From NCBI GenBank assembly GCA_031549105.1, contig JAVBQK010000069.1, positions 62,001-126,000 of the forward strand: a stretch of 64,000 nt of DNA, read 5' to 3'. The translations under genes and the position numbers were made by a program. Below, piece by piece: positions 52,401-60,598 of this stretch (position 1 is its first letter; each line of letters begins with the position of its first letter). A model generated the notes under the pieces. The model did no database searches and had not been told where the DNA came from. It saw nothing but the letters and a program-made list of their open reading frames with translations. The DNA comes from Avichristensenella sp031549105 (GTDB taxonomy: Bacteria > Bacillota > Clostridia > Christensenellales > Aristaeellaceae).

Positions 52401-52776
52401 GCTCCAACTGTAGATACACATTCGTCAGCTCCGGGTCATCCTTCTGGATATCCTGGCCCGCCGTGCCGGAAGGCCAATTGTATTCATCGTATACCCACAC
52501 CTGGAGGCCGATTTCCTGGGCCTTCTCAATGGTGAAACGGACACGGTCAAACCACGCATCCCCCAGGTAGGGCATGGCGTCGCGGATGCCGAAGCGGGCA
52601 TGGATATACAGCCCGGGGATGCCCTTGGCATAGTACTCCCGCAGCTGGTATTCCATCTCGGCATAGTCCATTTCGCCATTCCAAAACCAGAACGGCATGA
52701 TACCAAACTCCCTGGAAGGGTGGGCGAATTTCTCTTTGGATAGTGCCTCGCCAAATACGAGCTTGTCCCGATCCAT
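49495..52776 (-). CDS. large glycoside hydrolase, GH106-like (alpha-L-rhamnosidase type)
   Basis: A 1093-residue protein without a signal peptide. The N-terminal barrel starts with FGIMPFWFWNGEMDYAEMEYQL, GLYIHARFGI and VWVYDEYNWPSGTAGQ, the pattern of GH106 and near relatives. A central beta region and a C-terminal galactose-binding-like sandwich (LPEAFAGKKLLLEAEIGTDVLEAYVNSEKI) follow. GH106 enzymes release L-rhamnose from pectic side chains; family membership is firmer than substrate. AAGGAGAGG precedes the ATG. It lies 27 bases after the LacI gene. Confidence 0.82.
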   Translation of the reverse strand: MDRDKLVFGEALSKEKFAHPSREFGIMPFWFWNGEMDYAEMEYQLREYYAKGIPGLYIHARFGIRDAMPYLGDAWFDRVRFTIEKAQEIGLQVWVYDEYNWPSGTAGQDIQKDDPELTNVYLQLEQFDLPGQFFTFMEGTDSRYFNLEQSEPLYACAIKLSDIEKGNFEFVDLTPSLSFDKVITWEAPEGPWKLFYFVQRKASWYTDVLNPETTKRFLEYTHERYKAAQGGAFTRDKGTQGFYTDEPAMFYFELGRNNFTLPWSQKMFRIFRERNGYDLKPHLPKLFYDIGPDSEQVRHDYWRALSDQYDDTYYRQIRQWCDRNDVIFTGHLMHEESIRMHAKSGGNLFHHLRHMHLTGVDHLYPRIGTRDMPSEHVALKIASSAAHQFGSTRLICESMGGAYWDCTMERMKWIADWEYMLGVNIFNPHGYHYSIEGERKRDWPPSQFYHHTWWPQYGLFNEYLSRAGYILTGGRHVAKVAVLYPIHTMWANFRPQVTDKISTAVEGDFVYFTDRLLRLHIDFDYIDEDTLAECAVEDGCLTLRGEHYEMLLLPPVTHIKRQTLAVMEALVAAGGKVGGDALLPYKFVDGQDEHLSQRVEALFGQDPSALRQAFLAGDSDALSLTTTVHPGGGKAIFFTGQGLWRQDALSLLSQGMLACVTPEIEIDSDEVFYLHRIKDGRDFFFIINPTGEARDLSVSLLGEYAPELWNLEDGGMAPLSAYRACQGKTHFALSLSAYGSAMVSAADGPAKVHAEASDITIENIEDAGTCCKVTGYGRLTQDGALTVSKDGVSCRATIPAKAPLAPFEFGDTWAFAADRPNALLIQRWKFHLDDGNVNPKTLLSPPEEWLDFRMGAWEMQLPTERENPVYPVDLWFAATFSADYLPEDLLLMIDGFKGEAYTLYVNGMEVMDCPIRSYLDAEIKTVPLIPYAKLGSNILLLRIRANKKMDGLLDPLKLIGAFSVSGAEGAERIAPPVHEIRTGDIVSQGFPYYAGTAIYRQTIVLPEAFAGKKLLLEAEIGTDVLEAYVNSEKIATRLWRPYQVDVTAALMPGENLIELRVINTVANLLEAARIPSGLFGVRIVPFDRYELEV

Positions 52777-52803
52777 AGGAAACCTCTCCTTTCACGGATA
52801 CGT

Positions 52804-53829
52804 TTATTTCTCTTTCGATACAGCCCTGGTGCTCTGGCGGACGATGAGCTCGGGTTCAAACTGAATGTGCTGCTTGGAACGCTTGCCATCCTCGATTTCG
52901 GACAGGGCCACCCGCACCGTTTCCCGGCCGATTTCGTAGGCGGGTTGGCGCACGGTGGTGAGGGGCACATCCAGCAGCGCGGAGAAGGGCACATCGTCAA
53001 ACCCCACCAAGGATAGGTCCTCGGGCACCCGAAGGCCCATCTGACGGATGGTCTTCAGCGCACCGAAGGCCATCATATCATTGAAGCAAAACATGGCGGT
53101 GATGGGTTTTTGAAGCAACGCCTCCGCCGCCAAGGCTCCGCCGCCGGTGGTGTACTGGCCGGAGCGCACATCCTCCGTGAGGAAGGGCACATCCATCTCC
53201 GCACAGGCCTGCATGGCGCCCAGCATGCGCTCCGTGGGGGTATGCAGGTCCTCGTCGCTGGTGATGTAGGCGATGCGCCGGTGACCAAGGGACAGCAGGT
53301 GACTGACCGCGTCGTACGCCCCGGCCTTGTTGTTGAGCTTTACGGTGCTGCAGCGAAAGGAGGGCTCCTCGTGGTTGACCAGCACCACGGGTATGTTGCA
53401 CTGCTGGATGAACTCCCGGTACTCCGCCCGGCTTTGCGCGTTAATGTCCGACGCTACGGCCAGGATCAGGGCATCCACCCCGCGGGAGGACAGAAGTTTG
53501 AGGCTCTCCAGGGCGTTCTTCGACTGGTCGTCGGTATTGCTAAAAAGGATGTTCCATCCGTGTTTGCGCGCCTCCACATCCATGCCGGAGGCCAGGGTGG
53601 CGTAGTACTGGTTGGCGATATCGGGAATCACCAGCCCCAGCGTGTGGGTTTGGCGGGTGACCAGGCCCACCGCCAGCTGGTTGGGCACATAGCGCAGCCG
53701 CTCGGCGGTGCTGCGGATCAGCTCCCGGCTCTCAGCGGACAGCTTGTTGGGCTTATGGTTTAGCACCAGGGAAACCGCCGTGGGTGAAAGGTTTGTCTCC
53801 CGGGCAATGTCTTTGATGGTAACTCGCAC
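52804..53829 (-). CDS. LacI/GalR family transcriptional regulator
   Basis: 341 residues. An N-terminal helix-turn-helix (VTIKDIAREtNLSPTAVSLVLN) and hinge helix lead into a periplasmic-binding-like sensor domain (GLVIPDIANQYYATLASGMDVEARKHGWNILFSNTDD; LSLVGFDDVPFSALLDVPLTTVRQP). It starts at GTG 53829 with GGGGG about 6 bases upstream. It probably controls both its own transcript (GH106-like and cupin) and the divergent transport operon. Confidence 0.93.
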   Translation of the reverse strand: MRVTIKDIARETNLSPTAVSLVLNHKPNKLSAESRELIRSTAERLRYVPNQLAVGLVTRQTHTLGLVIPDIANQYYATLASGMDVEARKHGWNILFSNTDDQSKNALESLKLLSSRGVDALILAVASDINAQSRAEYREFIQQCNIPVVLVNHEEPSFRCSTVKLNNKAGAYDAVSHLLSLGHRRIAYITSDEDLHTPTERMLGAMQACAEMDVPFLTEDVRSGQYTTGGGALAAEALLQKPITAMFCFNDMMAFGALKTIRQMGLRVPEDLSLVGFDDVPFSALLDVPLTTVRQPAYEIGRETVRVALSEIEDGKRSKQHIQFEPELIVRQSTRAVSKEK

Positions 53830-53864
53830 AATAATCCCCCAAGTAAATCCTTTTATCTGGCCTG

Positions 53865-53893
53865 AGGATACCGGAAGCAGCTGCGTTTGTCAA
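53865..53893 (-). promoter_or_regulatory. promoter of the lacI-type gene
   Basis: Minus strand: perfect TTGACA (53893-53888), 17 bases, TATCCT (53870-53865). Confidence 0.78.
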
Positions 53894-53993
53894 GTAGAAA
53901 AACGAGAATTATTTAGAAGATATGTTCATAAAACGTCTGTCGGTTGGGAGGAATTCCCAGGAGCTACCGGAGCAAAACCAGCAAAATTGGGCA

Positions 53994-54022
53994 TTGACAA
54001 ACCGAAAAACAACCGTTACTAT
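53994..54022 (+). promoter_or_regulatory. promoter of the divergent transport operon
   Basis: Perfect TTGACA (53994-53999), 17 bases, TACTAT (54017-54022). The two divergent promoters are about 100 bases apart; no clear LacI-type palindrome could be chosen between them. Confidence 0.7.
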
Positions 54023-54125
54023 AAAGCTGCACACAAAAAGAGGTCCTACGTGGTCGGAATAGCAGGAAAAGAAGTGCCACTTTCATAAAAAAGGGAAAGT
54101 AAGGTAGGGTAGGGTAAAACGATTT

Positions 54126-55832
54126 ATGCGATTCTGGAGGCTGCTGCTGCTTGCAAGCTGTATAGGCCTGACTGTGGCCGCCCAGGGGCATCCCTGCCAG
54201 AGCGCCAGGGCGGAGGCCGCTGTGCGCAGGCTGTACGTGTGCGGCCAGACCGGCAATGACAAAAACGCTGGCAGCGAGGATGCGCCGCTGCGGACGATTC
54301 AGCGCGCGGCGGATCTGGCCACCCCCGGCACAGTGATCACCGTGCTGCCGGGCATCTATACGGAACAGGTGCTCATCGAAACCTCGGGCACCAAGGGCGC
54401 CCCCATCGTGTTTGAATCCGCCCAGTGGCGGGGAGCGATATTGACGGACCGGGCGTGTTGCTTTAAGCAAGTCGGGAATGCCGCCTACATTACACTGCGG
54501 GGGTTCTGGTTCCGGGACTGCCCCTTGGCGGACGGCGGCCTGTTTCAAACCCAGGTCATCGTACCTTCCACCGGCTGGCGCATTGAGGACTGCCGCTTTA
54601 CCCGGTGCGGCGTGGGCATTGGGTACGACCGCCGGGCCACGGATACCAGTGACACCGCCGTGGTGCGCTGCGTGTTTGAGGATATGGACGCGACCGCTTC
54701 CTGGGCCTGGGCCGCAAAGGGCCAGCGCATGGACAATCACCTGCTGGAGGATACCATCTTCCGCCGGTGCAACGGCATCAACAACGACCCCGCGTGGCAG
54801 GGCCAGGGCGCCAAGTACGGCTACACGGAGAACCTTGTGGTGGATGGCCTTATCGCCTATGACAACAACGGCGCGGGCCTGTGGCTAGACTGGAACAACG
54901 ATAATTTCACGGTGCGAAACAGCACCTTTTTTGGCAATCACGCGGGCTGGGCCTACGCAAACTTTACCGACCAAACCCTGAGCAACACCTGGTGGATCGG
55001 GGATGGGATGATTACGGAGTGCAACGGCTCAGGTCTCATCGAAAACAATACCTTCTATAGCAACCTGGGGGCCGGCGCAGCCGTGTGGGAGAGCGGTCAC
55101 CTGGGGGGCATTGCCGTGCGCAACAATCTATTCGTAGAAAACGGGATTAACTTGGAACTGCGGGCCATGGTGCGCAGTGATTTCGGCGATCCTGCCTGGA
55201 TCGACGCCGTAACGGTGACGAACAACCGTTTCAAGGGCTGGAAGTACGCCTGCTGGATGACCGCGTCACTGGATTACACCCTGCGCGGCAAAGCGATCCC
55301 CGCGGACGCCGGGTGCGATTTTTCCGGCAATACCTACCAGATGACGGATAGCTGTTCGAACGGCCTGTACGGCAAGTGGCTGGCGGAATGGGCTCGTAGC
55401 ATTGATGAGATGCAAAGCAAGTTCCATGTAGAGCAAAGCGCAACGGAAGCCGACATTCCCTTTGCCGCCACGCTCACCCCTGTACACGAGACGCAGCTGG
55501 AGGATGTAGGCACAGCCGCCATGTGGCAGGTGCCCTCCGGCGCGGCGGAAGAAAACGATTTTGAAAAGGCCCTTTTCGGGTCGCGCGTGGGAGAGACCGT
55601 GACGCTGCCCGTTACTGGCAGGAAGTCTATTGAGGCGGTGGAAGGCGGGTTTCAAACCGTGGTGTACGACCTGTCCATGCGCCAAGTGACCCTGATGATG
55701 GACGCGGAAGCGGCTGCCTGGGTGGAGAAAAGCATCCCCGCGTATGCCTCCATTGACCAGTATCCCTTGCGGGTGCGCATCACCCGCCTGGACCCCTACG
55801 CAATCGAGGCGGAGTGCCTGCCGCAAGCGTAA
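54126..55832 (+). CDS. secreted right-handed beta-helix protein (pectate-lyase-like fold)
   Basis: 568 residues with a signal peptide (RLLLLASCIGLTVAAQG; Cys12 might be a lipid site). DUF1565-type entry (LYVCGQTGNDKNAGSEDAPLRTIQRAADLATPGTVITVLPGIYTE) leads into beta-helix turns (DNNGAGLWLDWNNDNFTVRNSTFFGN; GSGLIENNTFYSNLGAGAAVWE). A C-terminal 200-residue region follows. It may cleave or bind pectic polymers outside the cell; catalytic residues are not assigned. The ribosome site is weak (AGGGTAGGG about 13 bases off). Confidence 0.78.
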   Translation: MRFWRLLLLASCIGLTVAAQGHPCQSARAEAAVRRLYVCGQTGNDKNAGSEDAPLRTIQRAADLATPGTVITVLPGIYTEQVLIETSGTKGAPIVFESAQWRGAILTDRACCFKQVGNAAYITLRGFWFRDCPLADGGLFQTQVIVPSTGWRIEDCRFTRCGVGIGYDRRATDTSDTAVVRCVFEDMDATASWAWAAKGQRMDNHLLEDTIFRRCNGINNDPAWQGQGAKYGYTENLVVDGLIAYDNNGAGLWLDWNNDNFTVRNSTFFGNHAGWAYANFTDQTLSNTWWIGDGMITECNGSGLIENNTFYSNLGAGAAVWESGHLGGIAVRNNLFVENGINLELRAMVRSDFGDPAWIDAVTVTNNRFKGWKYACWMTASLDYTLRGKAIPADAGCDFSGNTYQMTDSCSNGLYGKWLAEWARSIDEMQSKFHVEQSATEADIPFAATLTPVHETQLEDVGTAAMWQVPSGAAEENDFEKALFGSRVGETVTLPVTGRKSIEAVEGGFQTVVYDLSMRQVTLMMDAEAAAWVEKSIPAYASIDQYPLRVRITRLDPYAIEAECLPQA

Positions 55833-55865
55833 CACACAAAACAGCGCCAGGGAGGAGGAGTGCCC

Positions 55866-58727
55866 GTGAAAGCAAGAAGGACGCTGCTATGCGCCGCGCT
55901 AGCGCTGGCACTGCTCATGGGCAGTTCTGTTTCAATAGGCAACGCGGCTGAGTTCATAAGCTATAGTGCATATGAAGCCAGCCACCCGCAGGCGCAGCCC
56001 GCGGGGGAGGATCTGTGGCTGGCCGCCCAGGACGCAGTTGATACGGAAAACACGGTTATGAACGCTGCTCCGCTGGAGGGTGTGACGGGAACCCTGTCTT
56101 TTGTCGGGGAGAAAAGCCGTGCCGACTGGCAGGTGGATATCCCGGAAGAAGGGCTGTACGCCATTTCCCTGTCCTATCTGGCGCTGCCGGGCAGGAGCCG
56201 GGATATCGAGTTTTCGCTGGCAATCGACGGAGAACAACCCTTTGCCGAGATGGGACGGTTTACGCTGTCCCGGGCCTGGCAGGATGCCGGACCCATCACC
56301 CAGGATAACCGGGGCAACGATGTGCGCCCCCAGAAGGTCGAAGTCTCCCTCTGGCAGACTACTGCCCTGCGGGATGCAGACGGCATGCAGGAGGGCAATT
56401 TCGCCTTTTATTTCACCGCCGGAACCCACACCTTGTCCATTGCCGCGCTGGGTGAACCCTTTGCCCTGGCCGGCATCCGCCTCTATGGGGAAGCACCTCT
56501 GCCCTCCTACGAGGAGGCCTTGGCGGAGGCTGTGGCCGCCCATCCGGACGCGCTTTCCGCTGCGGTGCCGGAGATCCGGATTTCGGCCGAGCTGTCGCAC
56601 AGAACATCCTCCCCCGTGCTCTCCCCCATTGCCGACCGGTCCAGCCCCGCCACAGAAACGCGGGGGCAGGCCAACGACCTGTCCAAGAACCGGCTGAACG
56701 CCATGGGCGGGGCCAACTGGAAGTTTTCAGGTCAGTGGATTTCCTGGACCTTTGAAGTCGCTGAGGCTGGCTTTTACCGCCTGACCTTCAAGGCCCGGCA
56801 GAACTTTTCGCGCGGAATGCCAAGCACCCGCCAGGTGCGCATTGATGATCAGACGCCTTTCGAGGAGCTATCGTGCATCGCCTTCCCCTACAAAGCGGAC
56901 TGGCAGATGATCACCCCTGGCCGGACAACGGAGCAGGGATTCGCCCCTTACCTAGTCTACCTTACCGAAGGGGCGCACGAGATTGCGCTGGAGGTTGTTC
57001 CGGGTCCCGCGGCCCCCTCCCTGCGCACGGCGCAGGAAACCGTGCTATCCCTGAGCCATCTGTACCGTAAAATCATCATGATCACAGGCACCAGCCCCGA
57101 TCCCTACCAGGATTACTACCTGGAAAAGAAGGTTCCGGGCCTGCTGGAAACCTTTGCCGATATCAGCGGACAACTCAAGGCCCAGGTGCAGGCCCTAGAG
57201 GACCTGACCGGGGTGCGGGGTTCGGAGGCCTCGCTGCTGGAGGAAGTAGCCCTGCAGCTGGACAGCATGACCCAAAAGCCCGACACCATCCCTGCCCGGC
57301 TGGAGCGGCTGAAGGACAACATCGGCAGCCTCGGGGCATGGATCCTCCAGCGCAAGGAGCAGCCGCTGGAGCTGGACTACATCCTTTTCACGGCGGAGGA
57401 CGCGTCCCTGCCCGCCGCAGACGCCGGATTCCTGCAAAGCACGGCCTTCGGGGTGGGCGCGGTAGCGCTGTCCTTCTTTGAAGACTACAATGCCGTGGGC
57501 AATGTGTACGAGGACCGGGAGGCGCTGACCGTCTGGATTAGCCAGCAGGATCTGGCCACCACAGGGTCTTCCTCCGGCAGGGATCAGGCGCTGATCATAA
57601 AGCAGCTCATCGACGATTCCTTTACGGTTCAGACCGGTATTCCCGTAAACCTGACGCTGGTGGACAGCGCGCAAACCCTCGTCCAGGCAGTCATGGGGGG
57701 CAAGAGCCCGGATGTGGCCCTCACCCTGCCGGAATCCACCCCCGTAAACCTGGCCATGCGCGGAGGGCTGTATGATCTGTCCACCTTACCCGCGTATGCC
57801 CAGGTAGCGGATAGGTTCTACCCTTCGGCCTTGGTGGCCTACGAATACGAGGGCGGGGTGTACGCCCTGCCGGAGACCCAAACCTTCAACATGCTGTTCT
57901 ACCGCACGGACATTTTTGAGGAACTGGGCCTTGCGCCGCCAGACACCTGGGCGGACTTTTACCGGGTGATGAAGGTACTGCAAAAGACCAACCTGCAGGT
58001 GGGCGTGCCGGAGCAGCAAAATATCTTTGAGATGTTCCTCTTCCAGCAGGGCGGGAAGTTCTATACCGATGACCTGCGCGCGACGGGCTTTGACCAGCCT
58101 GAGGCTCTGGCCGCGTTCACCGAGTGGACGGGCCTATACAAAAACCAGGGACTGCCCATTTCCTTTGACTTCTACAACCGTTTCCGCACCGGCGAGATGC
58201 CCATGGGCATCACCAGCTATGCCTTCTACAACACGCTGGCCGTGGCAGCCCCGGAGCTGCGGGGCCTGTGGCGGATGGTCCCGGTGCCCGGCACCGCTGG
58301 GGAGGACGGCAGTATCAGCCGCCAGGAAAGCTGTTACGGCACTGCCGCCGTAATGCTCAAAAGCGCCAAGGACCCGGATGCCGCCTGGGAATTTCTTACC
58401 TGGTGGACCAGCGCCGAGGTACAGGCCCGCTACGGGCTGGAGCTGGAGTACCTCATCGGCCCTGCCGCCCGCTATAACACGGCCAACAAAGAGGCCTTTG
58501 AATCCCTGCCCTGGAATGCCGATGAGCGGGGAAACCTCACCCGCCAGTGGGAAGCGGTGTGGGACGTGCCCCAGCTCCCCGGCAACTACAACACCGACCG
58601 CAACATACAGTTTGCCTTCCGCAGGGTCGTCTACTACTACGAAAACGAGCGTGAAACCCTATTTGAGTACAACAAAGAGATCAACAAAGAAATTACCCGC
58701 AAACGGCAGGAGTTTGGCCTTGAGTAA
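55866..58727 (+). CDS. sugar-binding/solute-binding protein fusion
   Basis: A 953-residue secreted protein. GTG 55866 has GGAGGAGG 7 bases upstream; GTG 55860 is too close. After the signal peptide (to about 28) come two galactose-binding-like beta-sandwiches (about 30-210 and 225-395; each has a WxV/FxV...GLYxIS/FYRLTFKA pattern), then a helical segment (about 410-500), then an SBP_bac_1 domain (about 555-930; LTVWISQQD, TGIPVNLTLVDSAQTLVQAVMGGKSPDVAL, GGVYALPETQTFNMLFYRTDI). The extra domains could dock it on polysaccharide or wall glycans. Confidence 0.83.
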   Translation: MKARRTLLCAALALALLMGSSVSIGNAAEFISYSAYEASHPQAQPAGEDLWLAAQDAVDTENTVMNAAPLEGVTGTLSFVGEKSRADWQVDIPEEGLYAISLSYLALPGRSRDIEFSLAIDGEQPFAEMGRFTLSRAWQDAGPITQDNRGNDVRPQKVEVSLWQTTALRDADGMQEGNFAFYFTAGTHTLSIAALGEPFALAGIRLYGEAPLPSYEEALAEAVAAHPDALSAAVPEIRISAELSHRTSSPVLSPIADRSSPATETRGQANDLSKNRLNAMGGANWKFSGQWISWTFEVAEAGFYRLTFKARQNFSRGMPSTRQVRIDDQTPFEELSCIAFPYKADWQMITPGRTTEQGFAPYLVYLTEGAHEIALEVVPGPAAPSLRTAQETVLSLSHLYRKIIMITGTSPDPYQDYYLEKKVPGLLETFADISGQLKAQVQALEDLTGVRGSEASLLEEVALQLDSMTQKPDTIPARLERLKDNIGSLGAWILQRKEQPLELDYILFTAEDASLPAADAGFLQSTAFGVGAVALSFFEDYNAVGNVYEDREALTVWISQQDLATTGSSSGRDQALIIKQLIDDSFTVQTGIPVNLTLVDSAQTLVQAVMGGKSPDVALTLPESTPVNLAMRGGLYDLSTLPAYAQVADRFYPSALVAYEYEGGVYALPETQTFNMLFYRTDIFEELGLAPPDTWADFYRVMKVLQKTNLQVGVPEQQNIFEMFLFQQGGKFYTDDLRATGFDQPEALAAFTEWTGLYKNQGLPISFDFYNRFRTGEMPMGITSYAFYNTLAVAAPELRGLWRMVPVPGTAGEDGSISRQESCYGTAAVMLKSAKDPDAAWEFLTWWTSAEVQARYGLELEYLIGPAARYNTANKEAFESLPWNADERGNLTRQWEAVWDVPQLPGNYNTDRNIQFAFRRVVYYYENERETLFEYNKEINKEITRKRQEFGLE

Positions 58728-58774
58728 TCGTCCCCTGCGTACACTCATCATTTCGCCAACTTGGAGGTGAGCCC

Positions 58775-59680
58775 ATGGCATCACGGCGCAGAGGCCTCAT
58801 GGCCCGGGAGAATCGGACGGCGTACGCGTTTTTGCTTCCGTTTACCGCGGTGTTTGCGCTGTTCACCTTTTTGCCCATCTTGGCGGCGGTGGGGCTTAGC
58901 TTTACGAACTTTAACATGCTGCAAATGCCCCGGTGGATTGGGCTGAGCAACTATGTCCGGATGCTGTTTGCGGACGACGTGTTTTTGATTGCCATCCGGA
59001 ACACCCTGCTGTTTGCGGTGCTGACCGGGCCGGTGGGGTTTGTGATCAGCCTGCTCCTTGCCTGGTTTGTCAATGAGCTGGGGCCCAAGATGCGTGCGCT
59101 TCTGGTCACGGTGTTTTACGCGCCGACACTGGCGGGGAACGTGTTCTTCATCTGGAAAATCATCTTTAGCGGGGATGCCTATGGGCTGGTGAACGGGTGG
59201 CTGATGTCCCTGGGCATATTCAACGAGCCGGTGCAATGGCTGTTCGATTCCCGGTATAACATCTGGATCGTGGTCATTGTGCTGCTGTGGCTGAGCCTGG
59301 GCCTTGGGTTTCTGGCCTTTGTGGCGGGCATGCAGACGGTGAACCGGGACCTGTACGAGGCCGGCGCCATCGACGGCATCAAGAACCGGTTTCAGGAGTT
59401 CTGGTACATCACCCTGCCGCAGATCGTGCCGCAGATGACATTCGCGTCCGTCATCGTGCTGTCGGCAGCGTTTTCCGTGGGGTACCAAAGCGCCGCGCTG
59501 ACGGGCTTCCCCAGCACCGACTACTCTGCCCATACCCTGGTGCTGCACATCCAGGACTTTGGGTACACCCGCTTTGAGATGGGGTACGCAAGCGCGCTAT
59601 CCGTGGCGTTGTTCGTAATCGTCGTCTTTTTCTGGCGGCTGGTGGATAGGCTGTTCCGCCGCCTGGGAAGCGACCTGTAG
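58775..59680 (+). CDS. carbohydrate ABC transporter permease, MalF type
   Basis: A 301-residue CUT1 permease with six helices: AYAFLLPFTAVFALFTFLPILAAVGLSFTNFN at the N-terminus and the EAA loop LYEAGAIDGIKNRFQEFWYITLPQIVPQ. GGAGGT is 8 bases before the ATG. Confidence 0.93.
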   Translation: MASRRRGLMARENRTAYAFLLPFTAVFALFTFLPILAAVGLSFTNFNMLQMPRWIGLSNYVRMLFADDVFLIAIRNTLLFAVLTGPVGFVISLLLAWFVNELGPKMRALLVTVFYAPTLAGNVFFIWKIIFSGDAYGLVNGWLMSLGIFNEPVQWLFDSRYNIWIVVIVLLWLSLGLGFLAFVAGMQTVNRDLYEAGAIDGIKNRFQEFWYITLPQIVPQMTFASVIVLSAAFSVGYQSAALTGFPSTDYSAHTLVLHIQDFGYTRFEMGYASALSVALFVIVVFFWRLVDRLFRRLGSDL

Positions 59681-59688
59681 GAGGGAAC

Positions 59689-60561
59689 ATGAAAGAAAAG
59701 CGACACGGCAAGGACAAAAAAGTGCGGCTCAGCCGGTCCCGGATGGGGACGTTCTGGGTGTATCTGCTGCTGTTCTTGCTAGGGCTGTTCATGGCGTTTC
59801 CCATTATCTTCATCATTATCAACGCGTTTAAGCCCATTAACGAGCTATTTCTGTTCCCGCCAAGGCTGTACGTGCGCCGCCCCACGCTGGATAACTTCGC
59901 TACCCTTTCCCAGCTTACGCAGTCCACGTGGGTGCCCTTTGGCCGGTATGTGGTGAACAGCCTGTTCATCGCCATCTTTGGTACCGTGTTTTACATCCTG
60001 ATTAGTTCCATGGCGGCGTACCCCCTGGCAAAGATCAACTTTCGGGGCCGGGGGACCTACACGCGCGCGCTGGTGGTCATCATGCTGTTTCAGCCCGCCG
60101 TGCTGGGCATCCCGCAGTACATCATCATCTCACGGCTCGGCATGCTCAACACCTACTGGGCGGTGATCCTTCCCGCCTGCTCCGGCACCCTTGGGGTGTT
60201 TCTGATGCGCCAGTTCATGGTCACCATCCCCGATGATATCCTGGAGGCGGCGCGCATTGACGGCGCAGGGCAGCCCACGGTGTTTTTCCGGGTGGTGATG
60301 CCCATGGTGAAGCCCGCCTGGCTGACGCTGCTCATTTTTACCTTTCAGGCGCTGTGGAACAACACCGGCACCCAGTACGTGTATGAGGAAAGCATGAAAT
60401 CCCTGCCGGTGATGCTGTCCCAGATCGTATCCGGAGGCATTGCCCGGGCGGGGGCCGGGGCGGCGGTGGGGCTGCTGCTGCTGGTTCCACCCATGGTCAT
60501 CTTTGCGCTGTGCCAGGGGTCGGTGCTGGACACCATGTCCCACAGTGGGATTAAGGGGTAA
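59689..60561 (+). CDS. carbohydrate ABC transporter permease, MalG type
   Basis: A 290-residue partner permease, starting 8 bases after the first. MAFPIIFIIINAFKPINELFLFPP is at the N-terminus and the EAA loop is ILEAARIDGAGQPTVFFRVVMPMVKP. With the MalF-type permease and the fused binding protein it forms an importer lacking an ATPase; a shared MsiK-like ATPase elsewhere is implied. Confidence 0.93.
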   Translation: MKEKRHGKDKKVRLSRSRMGTFWVYLLLFLLGLFMAFPIIFIIINAFKPINELFLFPPRLYVRRPTLDNFATLSQLTQSTWVPFGRYVVNSLFIAIFGTVFYILISSMAAYPLAKINFRGRGTYTRALVVIMLFQPAVLGIPQYIIISRLGMLNTYWAVILPACSGTLGVFLMRQFMVTIPDDILEAARIDGAGQPTVFFRVVMPMVKPAWLTLLIFTFQALWNNTGTQYVYEESMKSLPVMLSQIVSGGIARAGAGAAVGLLLLVPPMVIFALCQGSVLDTMSHSGIKG

Positions 60562-60598
60562 CACATTTCTAGTAGGTACGCGGAAGGAGGGGCTGGGT

